From contig JADZER010000019.1 of NCBI GenBank assembly GCA_020850415.1, positions 33,912 to 97,911 of the forward strand: DNA of 64,000 bases, in the 5' to 3' direction. Source of the DNA: Phycisphaerales bacterium. GTDB lineage: Bacteria > Planctomycetota > Phycisphaerae > Phycisphaerales > UBA1924. A program made the position numbers and the translations under genes. The stretch's first letter is position 1; each line of letters opens with the position of its first letter. Under the pieces are notes generated by a model. The model saw only the letters and a program-made list of their open reading frames with translations, did not search any database and was not told where the DNA came from. Shown piece after piece: positions 36,003 through 44,987 of this stretch.

Positions 36003-36083
36003 TCCCCGGGGTGAGGCCCGCGCGAACACCCCCCGACCCGCGGCGGTACACTCCCCACCGGGCCGCGCGGCCCATCTGGGAGG

Positions 36084-36410
36084 GTGTCCGTGCCGATGAC
36101 CAGACGCACCAGTCTGACGCTCCTGAGCCTCGCGGCCACGGTGTGGGCGGCGGTGATGGTGGTGGGGGGGCTCTGGCTGCTGGCCGAGGGGCCGGCCCGC
36201 TGGCCGCTGGTCCCGCCGGGGCCGCTGCGTCTGGGCGGCGGGATTTTGTTCGCCGCGGGGCAATTCCTTTTCATGTACCTCGTGGCCGACCGATGGTTCC
36301 CGCGGGCGGCCAAGGCGATGGTCTGGCCGCTGGAGATCGCCGCGACCGTGTTCCTGGTGCTCGGCGTCGTGTGGTTCGCGGTCGAGGTCGGCATGAGCCA
36401 ACTGGCGTGA
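36084..36410 (+). CDS. Small three-helix membrane protein
   Basis: 108 aa from a GTG (an ATG 12 bp later at 36096 is the alternative). Three hydrophobic helices: LTLLSLAATVWAAVMVVGGLW, LGGGILFAAGQFLFMYLVAD and IAATVFLVLGVVWFAVEVGM. Short loops, few charges. Function not recognised. GGGAGGG just upstream acts as Shine-Dalgarno. TACACT at 36046 could be its -10 box. It ends 18 bp before the large TPR-like gene and may be co-transcribed with it. Confidence 0.65.
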   Translation: MSVPMTRRTSLTLLSLAATVWAAVMVVGGLWLLAEGPARWPLVPPGPLRLGGGILFAAGQFLFMYLVADRWFPRAAKAMVWPLEIAATVFLVLGVVWFAVEVGMSQLA

Positions 36411-36428
36411 GCGGAGAGGATTCGGGCG

Positions 36429-38924
36429 ATGCAAGGACGGCGCGGTCTGAGGTGTGGCACGAGGGCATGGTGGGCCCTGGCGGCGGTGGGGGTGCTGGCG
36501 TCGTGGTCGGCGGCGGTGGCGCAGACGGCCCTGCCCGACGAGTACGCCGCCCGCCAGATCCAGCGGATCGGCCTGCTCGATCTGCGCATGCGCCCCAGCC
36601 CCGCGCCGGATGACTACCTGATCGCCGCTCGGCTGCTCGAGTCGGCCGCGGCGTTCGCGCCCGGGGACGCCGAGCTGCTCCGCACTCGCATCCGCGCCTC
36701 GTGGGCGGCGGGAGATTCGGCGCGTGTGGACGAGCTGACGCGGGAGCTGCTCACGCTCGACCCGCGCGACACCGTCGCGCAGCTCCGTCTCGCCTCGGCC
36801 CGGATCGCCAGGATCCAGACCGTCGAGGACCGGCTGGCGGCGTACGCCCGCCTGCTCGGCCCGGGCGGCGCGGGCATCGACCCGGCGGTGCGCAGCCGGC
36901 TGGCCCTCGACGCGGCGCTGCTCAGCCGCGAGACGGGCAACTTCACCGCGTTCACCGAGCGGCTGGCGCTGGCCACGCAGCTCGACCCGTCGAACAAGGA
37001 GAGCGCGGCCCTGGCGTGGAGCGCCTTCGGGCCGCTGGTGGAGACTCGGGCCGAGCGTGTCGAGCTCCTGCTGAACCTGCTGATGTCCGACCCGACCGAT
37101 CCGAATGTCCACCGCCAGCTCGCGCTGGAGCTCGCGGCGGTGGGCGCGTTCGAGCAGGCCATGCGCTTCCACGACATGGCGTTGGGGATGTACAGCATCG
37201 CGGGCGCCCCCGAACGCCTGGACTTTCAGATCGAATCGACGATCATCCGCTGGCAGGTCCGGGGCCCGTCGGTGGTTGTGGAGGAGCTCAACCACCTGCT
37301 CGGCGTCATGCGCTCCCAGGCGGCGCAGCGCATCATGCAGTACCAGCAGGCCAAGATGCCGATCGACTCGCTCTCGAAGCCCGAGGACATCATGCTCGGG
37401 CCGATCCACAACCAGATCAGACTTGTCGCGGCCCTGGCGGCCGAGGACGAGCAGACCGTGGGCGCCACCATCGCCGATATGCTCAGCGTCTTTCAGATGA
37501 CGATGGAGCGTGCCGCCTCCATCGCGAGGCTCTCCTCCGAGGAGGAACGGCTCGACCAGCTCGCCGAGGTCTGGGGGCAGGTCAGCCAGCAGCTCGTCGC
37601 CATCGCCTGGGTCGATCTGCAGAACGAGAGCCTCACCGAGTGGACCAAGCGGGCGGCCGAATCGGTCGGCCCGCAGTCGCCGGTCACCCTGCTGCTCGAA
37701 GCCTGGCGTGAGCTGCGTTTCGGCGACCCGGCCGTGGCGGTGGACCTGTTCCCCGCGATCCCGTTCAAGACCCCGGTCAACGATGTGGGCCTCGGCCTGT
37801 CGCTGGAGGCGTGCGGGCGCGCCGACGAGGCCGCGGAGATCTACCGCAAGCTCGCCCTGGACTACCCGATGGCTCTCGCCGGCGCGTGGGCCCGGGACAA
37901 GCACCGCAAGCTGACCGGGATCGACCCGCTGGAGACCCCGGAGCGGGTGGCCGTGGAGCGTCTGGCGGCGAGCGTCCCGTCCTGGGTCGACCGCATGCTC
38001 TCGGAGCCGGGCTCCTTCATGGCCATGCGGGCGGACCTGCTGGACGATTCGCTCGGGGCGACGGAGGCGGCGCGGGTGCGGGTGCGGGTGACGAATCTCG
38101 CGCCGATCCCGCTGGCGGTCGGGGGCGACCGGCCGCTGAACAGCCGGCTGCTGCTCGTCCCGCGCCTGCAGATCGGCACCGGCGACGAGTTCGCCGGCGC
38201 GCTCCCCGAGGTCGTGGAGCTCGACTGCCGCCTGCGGCTGGCGCCGACGGAGTCGATCGATATCACCGTGCCGGCCTCGCCGGGCGTGACGGGGTGGATG
38301 GCCGAGGTCGGGGCGCTCGACGCGGTCCGGCAGCGCTGGCGTGTGCTGCAGGGATACTCGCTGGATGGGATGGGGGTGCCCGAGGCCGGGACGCTGTGCC
38401 TGGAGACCGACACGCCGCCGCTGGGGCGTTCGCCGCTGATCTTCGCCCGTGCCTCCGGGCTCGAGCTGGCCGACGCGCTCGAGCGGGCGGGGGAGCGGGA
38501 CCTGCCGGAGGTGCTCGCCTCGATCCGCGCCCGCGCGCTGCTCGACCCGCTGGCCGAGTACGCGCTCGCGACCGACGACCTGCGGCGTATCGCCGCGATC
38601 AGCGCGGAGCGGTACGGGAGCCTGCCGGTGGTGTCGCGGGCGATGTTGCTGGCGGTGCTGCCCAGCGCGCGGATCGCCCCCGGGATGGAGGCCTTCGACG
38701 CGGTCGCGCTCGCGGAGCGCGACCCGGTGCTGGCGCCGGTCGCCCTGCTGACGCGCGTCACGGGGCCTGACGACCCCGCGCTGACGGGCTGGCTCGGGAG
38801 CGAGGCCGACGGCATGGGTTCATTCGCCCGGGCGCTGCGAGACCGGCTGGGCACGGCCGACGCGGTGTCGTTCGGGCGGCTCGACGCCGCGGGGCTGCGC
38901 CCGAGTTCGCTCGGCCAGAGGTGA
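36429..38924 (+). CDS. Large secreted TPR-like helical repeat protein
   Basis: 831 aa. A signal peptide (ALAAVGVLASWSAAVAQ) is followed by many helix pairs of TPR character in the first 500 residues, for example YLIAARLLESAAAFAPGDAEL, ARVDELTRELLTLDP, LALATQLDPSNKESAALAW and LSLEACGRADEAAEIYRKLALD. The last 250 residues turn into beta-rich sequence (ARVRVRVTNLAPIPLAVGG, SIDITVPASPGVTGWMAE). No enzyme motif. This is probably a periplasmic scaffold or interaction protein. GAGAGG upstream serves as Shine-Dalgarno. Its stop overlaps a GTG that could begin the next gene. Confidence 0.65.
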   Translation: MQGRRGLRCGTRAWWALAAVGVLASWSAAVAQTALPDEYAARQIQRIGLLDLRMRPSPAPDDYLIAARLLESAAAFAPGDAELLRTRIRASWAAGDSARVDELTRELLTLDPRDTVAQLRLASARIARIQTVEDRLAAYARLLGPGGAGIDPAVRSRLALDAALLSRETGNFTAFTERLALATQLDPSNKESAALAWSAFGPLVETRAERVELLLNLLMSDPTDPNVHRQLALELAAVGAFEQAMRFHDMALGMYSIAGAPERLDFQIESTIIRWQVRGPSVVVEELNHLLGVMRSQAAQRIMQYQQAKMPIDSLSKPEDIMLGPIHNQIRLVAALAAEDEQTVGATIADMLSVFQMTMERAASIARLSSEEERLDQLAEVWGQVSQQLVAIAWVDLQNESLTEWTKRAAESVGPQSPVTLLLEAWRELRFGDPAVAVDLFPAIPFKTPVNDVGLGLSLEACGRADEAAEIYRKLALDYPMALAGAWARDKHRKLTGIDPLETPERVAVERLAASVPSWVDRMLSEPGSFMAMRADLLDDSLGATEAARVRVRVTNLAPIPLAVGGDRPLNSRLLLVPRLQIGTGDEFAGALPEVVELDCRLRLAPTESIDITVPASPGVTGWMAEVGALDAVRQRWRVLQGYSLDGMGVPEAGTLCLETDTPPLGRSPLIFARASGLELADALERAGERDLPEVLASIRARALLDPLAEYALATDDLRRIAAISAERYGSLPVVSRAMLLAVLPSARIAPGMEAFDAVALAERDPVLAPVALLTRVTGPDDPALTGWLGSEADGMGSFARALRDRLGTADAVSFGRLDAAGLRPSSLGQR

Positions 38925-38926
38925 CG

Positions 38927-39919
38927 ATGAGGCTCGGTCCCCGCATCCGGCACGCCGACGGGCGTGGGACCGACCCGCCCGGGCGCCGGGCCCGACGCCT
39001 GATCGGCGCCGTCCTGGGTGTCCTTCTGCTCGGCGCCGCGGTCTGGGCGGTGCTCGCCCAGCGTCCCGTGCTCGACGAGGCGATGGGGTCGCTCCGCCAC
39101 GCGCCGCCGGCGCTGGTCTGTGCGGCGTTCACCCTCCCGCTCGTCAGCTGGCTGGCGACCAGCGTGACCTTCTGGCTGCTCTCCGGGCGTTACGCCCGGG
39201 TCCCCGCCCGCGACATGGCGATGCTGATCGGCGCGTCGTGGCTGCTGAACCACCTGCCATTCCGGCCGGGCATGATCGGGCGCGTCGCGTACCACCGCAA
39301 GTACCACGGCATGGCCATCCGGGACAGCATCCGCGTGATGATCTCCGCGATGGCGCTGAGTGGCGTGAGCCTGGGGCTGCTGCTGATCGTCGCGATCGCG
39401 GTGTCGCGCGTCGAGGCCGCCGCCGTGCAGGGCGCGTGCCTGACGCTGCCGAGCGTCACCGCCGCGATCGTGGCGGTCGCCGCCAGAGCCGCCGGCGCCG
39501 GCTGGTGGCGGGAGGTGGCGGCGCTCGCGGCCCGCAGCGTGGACATGCTGACCTGGGTCGGGCGCTACGCGATCGTGTTCGCCCTCATCGGCGAGCCGCT
39601 CAAGCTCGAGCATGTCGTGGCGGTGACCGCCGTCTGCCAGCTCGCGACGGTGGTGCCGATCACGGGCAACGGCCTCGGGCTGCGCGAGTGGGCCGTCGGC
39701 CTCACGCTGGCCGCCGTCGCGGCGCCGGGCCTGCGCGAGCAGGCGGCGGCCGTCGGGCTCGCCGGCGACCTCCTGAACCGGGCCGCGGAGACCATGCTCG
39801 CCGTCCCGGTCGGCCTGACCTGCTCGTGGCTCCTGGCCCGGAAGGTCCGCGGGGCGGCACGGGGCTCCGAGGGGTTGCGCGCCCCGCCCCCAGGCCCCCC
39901 GGGCCCGGCCGGGGGTTGA
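38927..39919 (+). CDS. Lysylphosphatidylglycerol synthase TM-region-like (UPF0104) membrane protein
   Basis: 330 aa integral membrane protein with about eight hydrophobic segments, e.g. LIGAVLGVLLLGAAVWAVL, MAMLIGASWLLNHLPFRPGMIG, SGVSLGLLLIVAIAV and VPITGNGLGLREWAVGLTLAA. The blocks SWLLNHLPFRPGMIGRVAYHRKYHG and PITGNGLGLRE match the pattern of the LPG_synthase_TM/UPF0104 family (flippase-like domain), whose members include lipid-related transporters. ATG at 38927 is used; a GTG at 38921 overlapping the upstream stop would add two residues. It is probably co-transcribed with the TPR-like gene, suggesting a shared envelope role. Confidence 0.7.
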   Translation: MRLGPRIRHADGRGTDPPGRRARRLIGAVLGVLLLGAAVWAVLAQRPVLDEAMGSLRHAPPALVCAAFTLPLVSWLATSVTFWLLSGRYARVPARDMAMLIGASWLLNHLPFRPGMIGRVAYHRKYHGMAIRDSIRVMISAMALSGVSLGLLLIVAIAVSRVEAAAVQGACLTLPSVTAAIVAVAARAAGAGWWREVAALAARSVDMLTWVGRYAIVFALIGEPLKLEHVVAVTAVCQLATVVPITGNGLGLREWAVGLTLAAVAAPGLREQAAAVGLAGDLLNRAAETMLAVPVGLTCSWLLARKVRGAARGSEGLRAPPPGPPGPAGG

Positions 39920-40085
39920 AGCGGCCGCTTGGGGGGCGATGGCGGGCCGCGCTCCGGGGCTTTGGAATCCGGGCGTGGGGCTCACGGCCGGGCGGGCCGT
40001 GTCACCGGCCCCGAGATTGCCTGCGATCGATCGTGCGATCCGGCCGATACTCTCCCCCGTATGGACCTGTGAGGGCACGGATGTC

Positions 40086-41201
40086 ATGATCAACAAGATC
40101 GAGCAGGACCATCAACGCTTCCGACAGATCGTGCGGGGTCGGATCCGGCGCGACCTCAAGAAGTTCCTCTCTCGCGGCGAGATCATCGGCAAGGAGGGCG
40201 GGCGCTATGTCTCCATCCCCCTCCACGACATCGACATCCCCAACTTCCGCTACGGCGACAACTCCACCGGCGTCGGCATGGGCGAGGGCGAGGAGGGCCA
40301 GGCCGCCGGCCAGCCCGGCAGCGGCAAGGACTCCGGCGGTGAGCAGGAGGGCAAGCACATCACCGAGGTCGATGTCGGCCTCGACGAGCTCGCCGACATC
40401 CTCGCCGAGGAGCTCCAGCTCCCCCGCATCAAGCCCCGCGGCGAGCACCGGATCACCACCATCCGCGACAAGTACTCGGGCATCCGGCCCGTCGGCCCCG
40501 CGTCGCTCCGGCACTTCAAGCGCAGCTACAAGGAGGCCCTCAAGCGCCAGGTCGCGATGGGCGACTACAACCCCGACGACCCGGTCATCATCCCCATCAA
40601 GGAGGACCTGCGGTACCGGTCGTGGACGCAGGTCAAGAAGCCGCAGTCCAACGCGGTGATCGTCTACATGATGGATGTCTCGGGCTCCATGGGCGCCGAG
40701 CAGAAGGAGCTGGTGCGGCTCGAGGCGTTCTGGATCGACACCTGGCTGCGCCGCAACTACGAGGGCGTCGAGAGCCGCTACATCGTCCACGATGTGCGGG
40801 CCGGCGAGGTGGACCGGCAGACCTTCTTCACGCTCCGCGAGGACGGCGGCACGCGGATCAGCTCGGCCTACGCATGCTGCCGCGACCTGCTCGCCGAGCA
40901 CTACGACCCCGGCGAGTGGAACATCTACCTCTTCCACTTCTCCGACGGCGACAACTCCTCCGAGGCCGACAACAAGCTCTGCTGCCAGCTCATCGACGAG
41001 CACCTGCTGCCCGTGAGCAACATGTTCGCCTATGTCCAGGTCGCCTCGGCCTACGGCAGCGGGAACTTCATCAATGTCCTGCGGGAGGCGTTCCCCGACG
41101 GGCGCAGGGATCAGGACGGCGAGCGGCTGCTGCTCTCGAAGCTCAACGGGCGCGAGGACATCCTCGAGTCGCTGCGGACGCTGTTCAAGGCCGGGCGGTA
41201 G
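40086..41201 (+). CDS. YeaH/YhbH family (DUF444) protein
   Basis: 371 aa. The family is recognised by INKIEQDHQRFRQIVRGRIRRD-like start, VSIPLHDIDIPNFRYGDN, and a von Willebrand A-like C-terminal half with the metal site DVSGSMG, followed by YLFHFSDGDNSSEADN. A Gly/Glu/Gln-rich linker (about 70-100) separates the halves. In proteobacteria and bacilli yeaH/yhbH lies with the Ser/Thr kinase gene prkA and spoVR, acting in stress or sporulation signalling; neither partner is next to it here. ATG 40086 is preceded by GAGGG. A 4-codon mini-frame (ATGGACCTGTGA, 40061) precedes it, close to the start expected from TACTCT at 40048. Confidence 0.9.
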   Translation: MINKIEQDHQRFRQIVRGRIRRDLKKFLSRGEIIGKEGGRYVSIPLHDIDIPNFRYGDNSTGVGMGEGEEGQAAGQPGSGKDSGGEQEGKHITEVDVGLDELADILAEELQLPRIKPRGEHRITTIRDKYSGIRPVGPASLRHFKRSYKEALKRQVAMGDYNPDDPVIIPIKEDLRYRSWTQVKKPQSNAVIVYMMDVSGSMGAEQKELVRLEAFWIDTWLRRNYEGVESRYIVHDVRAGEVDRQTFFTLREDGGTRISSAYACCRDLLAEHYDPGEWNIYLFHFSDGDNSSEADNKLCCQLIDEHLLPVSNMFAYVQVASAYGSGNFINVLREAFPDGRRDQDGERLLLSKLNGREDILESLRTLFKAGR

Positions 41202-41204
41202 CGT

Positions 41205-41894
41205 CTATCCCGCCGACGGCGCGAGCACACGCATCACCGCGTCCACGAGCGCGTCGCGCACCCAGAACCCCGCGTCGAGCAGGTATGGGCCGCCGAAGAA
41301 GAACACCATCAGGAACGCGATCATCCCCAGGCCCCCGGCCCCGGGGCTCTCGTAGAACCGCCGGTACGCCGGCGAGAGCTGCGCGAGCATGGTCGACCCG
41401 TCCAGGGGCGGGATCGGCAGCAGGTTGAGGATCGCCAGCGCCACATTGAGCGCACAGCCGAGGCTCAGGAACACCCACAGGTTCTCCCGCAGGTTGTCCG
41501 CGACTTCGAGGCCGCCGAACACATACCCGCCGGCGATCGCGATCCACAGCCCGCACGCCAGACCGCACAACACCGCCAGGCCGACATTGACCGCCGGCCC
41601 CGCGCCGCTGACCATGAACCGGTCGTGGGGGCCGCGGAACCGCGAGGGGTTCACCGGCATCGCCCCCCAGGCGAAGCCGAACAGGGCGAAGGCCACCAGG
41701 CTGCTGGTCCCCATGTGGACGATCGGGTTGGGGGTCATGTGCCCCAGCTCGATGGGCGTCCGGTCGCCCGCGCGGATCGCCGCGAACCCGTGCCCCAGCT
41801 CGTGAAGCACGATCGAGACGATCACCCAGAACACCCAGGACACCAGGAACGCGGGGCTCGAACTCCAGGCATCGGCGGCCCACCATCCACCCAT
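41205..41894 (-). CDS. M50-type (site-2 protease family) membrane zinc peptidase
   Basis: 229 aa with at least five membrane segments. The zinc-binding HELGH is at residues 31-35 in the first long helix, and the second conserved motif reads NLLPIPPLDG near residue 167, where the Asp completes the metal site. These proteins cleave substrates within the membrane; small members without PDZ domains like this one have unknown substrates. GGGGAG at about 10 nt before the ATG gives a Shine-Dalgarno. Its stop faces the YeaH stop with only 3 bp between. It lies downstream of rplT on the same strand, but a strong terminator separates them. Confidence 0.9.
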   Translation of the reverse strand: MGGWWAADAWSSSPAFLVSWVFWVIVSIVLHELGHGFAAIRAGDRTPIELGHMTPNPIVHMGTSSLVAFALFGFAWGAMPVNPSRFRGPHDRFMVSGAGPAVNVGLAVLCGLACGLWIAIAGGYVFGGLEVADNLRENLWVFLSLGCALNVALAILNLLPIPPLDGSTMLAQLSPAYRRFYESPGAGGLGMIAFLMVFFFGGPYLLDAGFWVRDALVDAVMRVLAPSAG

Positions 41895-41915
41895 GACACG
41901 CTCCCCGTAAAGAAA

Positions 41916-41944
41916 GACACGCCGCCGAAATACGGCGGCGTGTC
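41916..41944 (-). terminator. Factor-independent terminator after rplT
   Basis: A perfect 12-bp GC-rich stem (GACACGCCGCCG with CGGCGGCGTGTC) around AAATA is followed on the minus strand by TTTCTT. It lies 27 bp after the rplT stop. Confidence 0.85.
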
Positions 41945-41971
41945 ATCATTCGCTCGGTGGCGCAACCCGGC

Positions 41972-42346
41972 TCAGGCCTTGGCGGGGGTCGCGCAGCTGG
42001 CGTCGACCGCGGTCTTGACCAGCCTGTCGAACAGGGCGGGGTCGTCGATCGCGATCTGGCTGAGCATCTTGCGGTTGAGGCTGATGCCGGCCATCTTGAG
42101 CCCGTTGATCACCAGGCTGTACCGGGTGCCGCGCATGCGGCAGGCGGCGGTGATACGGGTGATCCACAGGCTCCGCAGGTCGCGCTTGCGGGCGCGACGG
42201 TCGCGGAACGCGAAGCAGCCGGCGCGGCGGATCGCGTTGCGGGCCAGGTAGCGGTGGTTCTTGGTCCGGCCGTAGTAGCCGCGGGCCTCGCGGAGGAGGC
42301 GGGAGCGCTTCTTGGTGCGGGCGGCGCCGATGCGTGCACGGGGCAT
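41972..42346 (-). CDS. rplT: 50S ribosomal protein L20
   Basis: 124 aa, binds 23S rRNA early in assembly and often represses its own operon. Conserved parts: RARTKKRSRLLREARGYYG-like N-terminus (here GAARTKKRSRLLREARGYYG), RDRRARKRDLRSLWITRI and NGLKMAGISLNRKMLSQIAI. AAGGAG lies 8 nt before the ATG. It follows rpmI by 95 bp. The C-terminus is short and normal. Confidence 0.97.
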   Translation of the reverse strand: MPRARIGAARTKKRSRLLREARGYYGRTKNHRYLARNAIRRAGCFAFRDRRARKRDLRSLWITRITAACRMRGTRYSLVINGLKMAGISLNRKMLSQIAIDDPALFDRLVKTAVDASCATPAKA

Positions 42347-42441
42347 GGGTCAGTCTCCTTTGTCCGAGCGGGGCAGCCCTCGTGGCTGGCTTGTCCGATC
42401 CCGTCGGGCGTCGTGGTTGTGGTCCTGCCGGCCCGCGCCGG

Positions 42442-42735
42442 TCAATCGTTGCCGGCGGCCTTGGCGGCCCGCATCTCGGCCTTCTGCTGCGGCGAGGGCG
42501 AGCGGCGCAGCGCGGTACGCGACTGGTTGCGCCCACGCAGACGCCGGAACAGCATCTTCTCAAGACGCTTGGCGTCCGGGCCCGCCATGTACCGGTCCTT
42601 GCGGAGCTGACGCAGCCGCTTGCCCGACTTGTGCGAGCTGAGGTGCTTGTGGAACGCGGCCCGGTGACGGACCTTCCCGGTCTTGCTGATCCGGATGCGC
42701 TTCAGGAAGCCCTTGTGCATCTTGTTCTTCGGCAT
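42442..42735 (-). CDS. rpmI: 50S ribosomal protein L35
   Basis: 97 aa. The core is L35: MPKNKMHKGFLKRIRISKTGKV then HRAAFHKHLSSHKSGKRLRQLRK. Normal L35 ends near 65 residues; here a basic ~30-residue C-terminal extension (FRRLRGRNQSRTALRRSP) is added. GAGAGAGG precedes the ATG. infC, which usually heads the infC-rpmI-rplT operon, is not upstream; the next gene on that side is the H-X9-DG protein gene. The 143-bp upstream space may hold the promoter and an L20 control site, but none is identified. Confidence 0.93.
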   Translation of the reverse strand: MPKNKMHKGFLKRIRISKTGKVRHRAAFHKHLSSHKSGKRLRQLRKDRYMAGPDAKRLEKMLFRRLRGRNQSRTALRRSPSPQQKAEMRAAKAAGND

Positions 42736-42878
42736 CGGCGTCCTCTCTCGGACGGTTAGCGCACAGTCAATGTCGCGAGCGACCCAGAGGGTACACCCGA
42801 GGGCCCGGACACACGCCGAACCGCCCCGCAGTCATGGGCGAGAAGCCTATCCACCCCACCCCGCCCGAGCAAGCCCGC

Positions 42879-44105
42879 TCAAGGGCCCACGAACGAGTCG
42901 GTCCGGTCCGCCGGCGCCTCGGTCCCCCGCAGAGGGTCGAGCCCCTGACGCTTGGCGGCCAGGTCGATCAGCATCTCGATCGGCTTGGGCAGCCAGATGT
43001 TGTCGCCGCTGGGCAGCACCGGGGTTTCCAGCCATCGGACCGAGCCGTCGGCAAACAGGGCGTGCTGGCCCCGCCCGCGGTGGTTGGGGCTGGGCTCGAA
43101 GGGGAACATGGTCCGCTGGCGGAGAGCCCGCTGGATCACCGGGGATCGGTCCGCCACGATCACGAGCTGGCTGGGGGTGCCCCAGAGCTCCTTCTCGGGC
43201 CGGGCCATGACCCGGTAGCTGTAGCTCAGCTCCTCGTGGCTGGCCCAGTCCCGGGCCTCCGGCGACCTTGGCGAGGTGATTGCCTGGGGATTTCCAGGGC
43301 ATGCCATGGCCTTTAGCTCGAGGTAGTTCTCTCGGGCGAGGGTATAGAGGTTGGCAGAGTTCGAGTGCTGCGGGTCGCGTCCGACCTCCCACCAGGTCCC
43401 GCCGCCGAAGCCGGCGGTGGCCATCGGCAGGGTGTCGTCCTGGTCCCCGGTGTACGCACCCATGGCCCTGGCGACGGTCCGAAGATTGGACTCGCACGCG
43501 GTCCGCCGGGCGCCGTCGCGGACCGTCGAGAGGACCGGCCAGAGGATCGAGACCCCGATCAGCATGACCGCCGCCACGGAGAGGAAATCCGTCCACCGGC
43601 TGCGGCCCGCGGGGGCAACAAACCTGAGGCTGTCGTCCGCGGCCTCGTGGAGTCGGTCGATGCCCGCCATTGTGCGCGCGATCAGATCCTCCCGCTCGAA
43701 GTCCGAGGAGACGGGCCCGCCCGGCCCCCGGACCAGTGCCGCGAGAGCCTCGTGGGCCCTAGCCCGCTCGCGGAGCGAGGCGGGGACCCTGGCCGAGTCG
43801 AACCCGGCTAGCACCCAGGCGTCGAGGGCCTCGGCGTCCTGGCCGGAGAGATCGGCAGACCCGTTGGTGTGGATGGCCCGGAGGACCCGTGCGATTCGGG
43901 CCTCGCGTCCCTCGGCCGATCCCGCGCTCAGGAGGCCGAGCAGGTGCGCGACGCGCTGGGCCCGGTCCCGCAGGTCCCGATGGACGCGCTCGAGGTCTAG
44001 GCCGGCCTCGAGCAGGGCGTCGAGGGCTTCGGCGTCCGCGATCGAAAGGTCCAGCAGTGCGTCGCCTGTGTTCCCGGCCGGTGTGGTGTCGTGCTCGTCA
44101 CTCAT
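42879..44105 (-). CDS. Single-span membrane protein with anti-sigma-like N-terminus and C-terminal H-X9-DG pseudopilin-like domain
   Basis: 408 aa. Residues 1-165 are helical and charged, containing repeats of the type LSIADAEALDALLEAGLD and LSGQDAEALDAWVLAGFD. A transmembrane helix (FLSVAAVMLIGVSILWPVL, about 180-198) follows. The exported part begins TVRDGARRTACESNLRTVARAMGAY, as in planctomycete prepilin-like proteins, and ends in HALFADGSVRWLE, the DG motif. It starts 29 bp after the ECF sigma gene, so it is likely in the same operon. A cytoplasmic domain, one span and a pseudopilin-like exterior fit a membrane anti-sigma factor whose sensor derives from this family. Confidence 0.65.
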   Translation of the reverse strand: MSDEHDTTPAGNTGDALLDLSIADAEALDALLEAGLDLERVHRDLRDRAQRVAHLLGLLSAGSAEGREARIARVLRAIHTNGSADLSGQDAEALDAWVLAGFDSARVPASLRERARAHEALAALVRGPGGPVSSDFEREDLIARTMAGIDRLHEAADDSLRFVAPAGRSRWTDFLSVAAVMLIGVSILWPVLSTVRDGARRTACESNLRTVARAMGAYTGDQDDTLPMATAGFGGGTWWEVGRDPQHSNSANLYTLARENYLELKAMACPGNPQAITSPRSPEARDWASHEELSYSYRVMARPEKELWGTPSQLVIVADRSPVIQRALRQRTMFPFEPSPNHRGRGQHALFADGSVRWLETPVLPSGDNIWLPKPIEMLIDLAAKRQGLDPLRGTEAPADRTDSFVGP

Positions 44106-44134
44106 CGATGCTGCCTCGTCACCGTTCAGCGCCT

Positions 44135-44755
44135 TCAGTCGGGCCGGTCGTCGTGCGTCCCGGCCGAGAGTTCCTTCCACCGCTTCGCGAAGCTCGCCAC
44201 CGCCGCGTGGAGCCTCGACTTGACCGTGCCCAGGGGGATGCCCAACTCCTCCGCGACCTGTGCGTAGCTGAGCCGCTGGAAGTACGCCAGGAGCAGGATC
44301 TCCCGCAGGGGGTCGGAGAGCTGGTCGAGAGCCTTCTGGACCAGCTCATCCCGCTCGGCGTCGAGCAACTCCGCGTCCGGAGGCGGGACATCCACCTCCA
44401 GCAGGTCGATGAAACTCCCCCCGTCGCTTTCCGAGTTCCCGCCCGCCGACCCGATCGGCGCCGAGAGCTCCAGGGTCTGTCGTCGACCCTTCCTACGGAG
44501 CAGGTCCCGGGCCTTGTTCGCCGCGATCGTGAATAACCACGGGCGGAATCTGCGGCCTGCATCGAAGGACCCCAGCGAGAGGTGAACCTGGAGAAAGGCT
44601 TCCTGGAACGCGTCCTCGGCAATCTGGCGATCGCCCCCCAGGCGGGTCAGGAAGCGGAGCAGGTCGTCGTGGTACCGCTCGACGAGCAGCCGGAAGGCGT
44701 CGGTCTCGCCGCGGCGGTAGGCCTCGACCAGCTTTTCGTCGGTTCTCGGGTCCAC
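44135..44755 (-). CDS. ECF-type RNA polymerase sigma factor
   Basis: 206 aa. Region 2 is clear: AFRLLVERYHDDLLRFLTRL, AEDAFQEAFLQVHLSLGSFD and FRPWLFTIAANKARDLLRRK. A ~35-residue linker rich in Ser/Gly/Asp precedes region 4: LDQLSDPLREILLLAYFQRLSYAQVAEELGIPLGTVKSRLHAAV, the HTH that binds the -35 element. Start is a GTG at 44755. The next gene on this strand is the membrane protein with the anti-sigma-like N-terminus. The upstream space (232 bp) is shared with another, divergent ECF sigma gene. Confidence 0.95.
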   Translation of the reverse strand: MDPRTDEKLVEAYRRGETDAFRLLVERYHDDLLRFLTRLGGDRQIAEDAFQEAFLQVHLSLGSFDAGRRFRPWLFTIAANKARDLLRRKGRRQTLELSAPIGSAGGNSESDGGSFIDLLEVDVPPPDAELLDAERDELVQKALDQLSDPLREILLLAYFQRLSYAQVAEELGIPLGTVKSRLHAAVASFAKRWKELSAGTHDDRPD

Positions 44756-44987
44756 TCTCGGTTCCTGCCCCGGGGCAGAACGCCCCTGCGAATCCCCCTA
44801 GAACGCCTCCCGGCCCGCTGCCGTTCGGTCCTGGGGCGTCGTGATCGGCCGGGCGGCGGCCCTCGCCGCGTGCCCCATGGCCCGGTAAGGTAGCAAACCG
44901 ACCCGCCGGCCGCCCGGACGCCGATGGAGAGCCCATCGGGGCAATCGCCGGCCCGGGCGGGCGTTTGGCTCCCCAGAAGGGATCGAT

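Noticed and set aside
42736..42878. L20-type autoregulatory leader upstream of rpmI
   Set aside because: The space is short and no pseudoknot or known L20 site could be recognised by eye.
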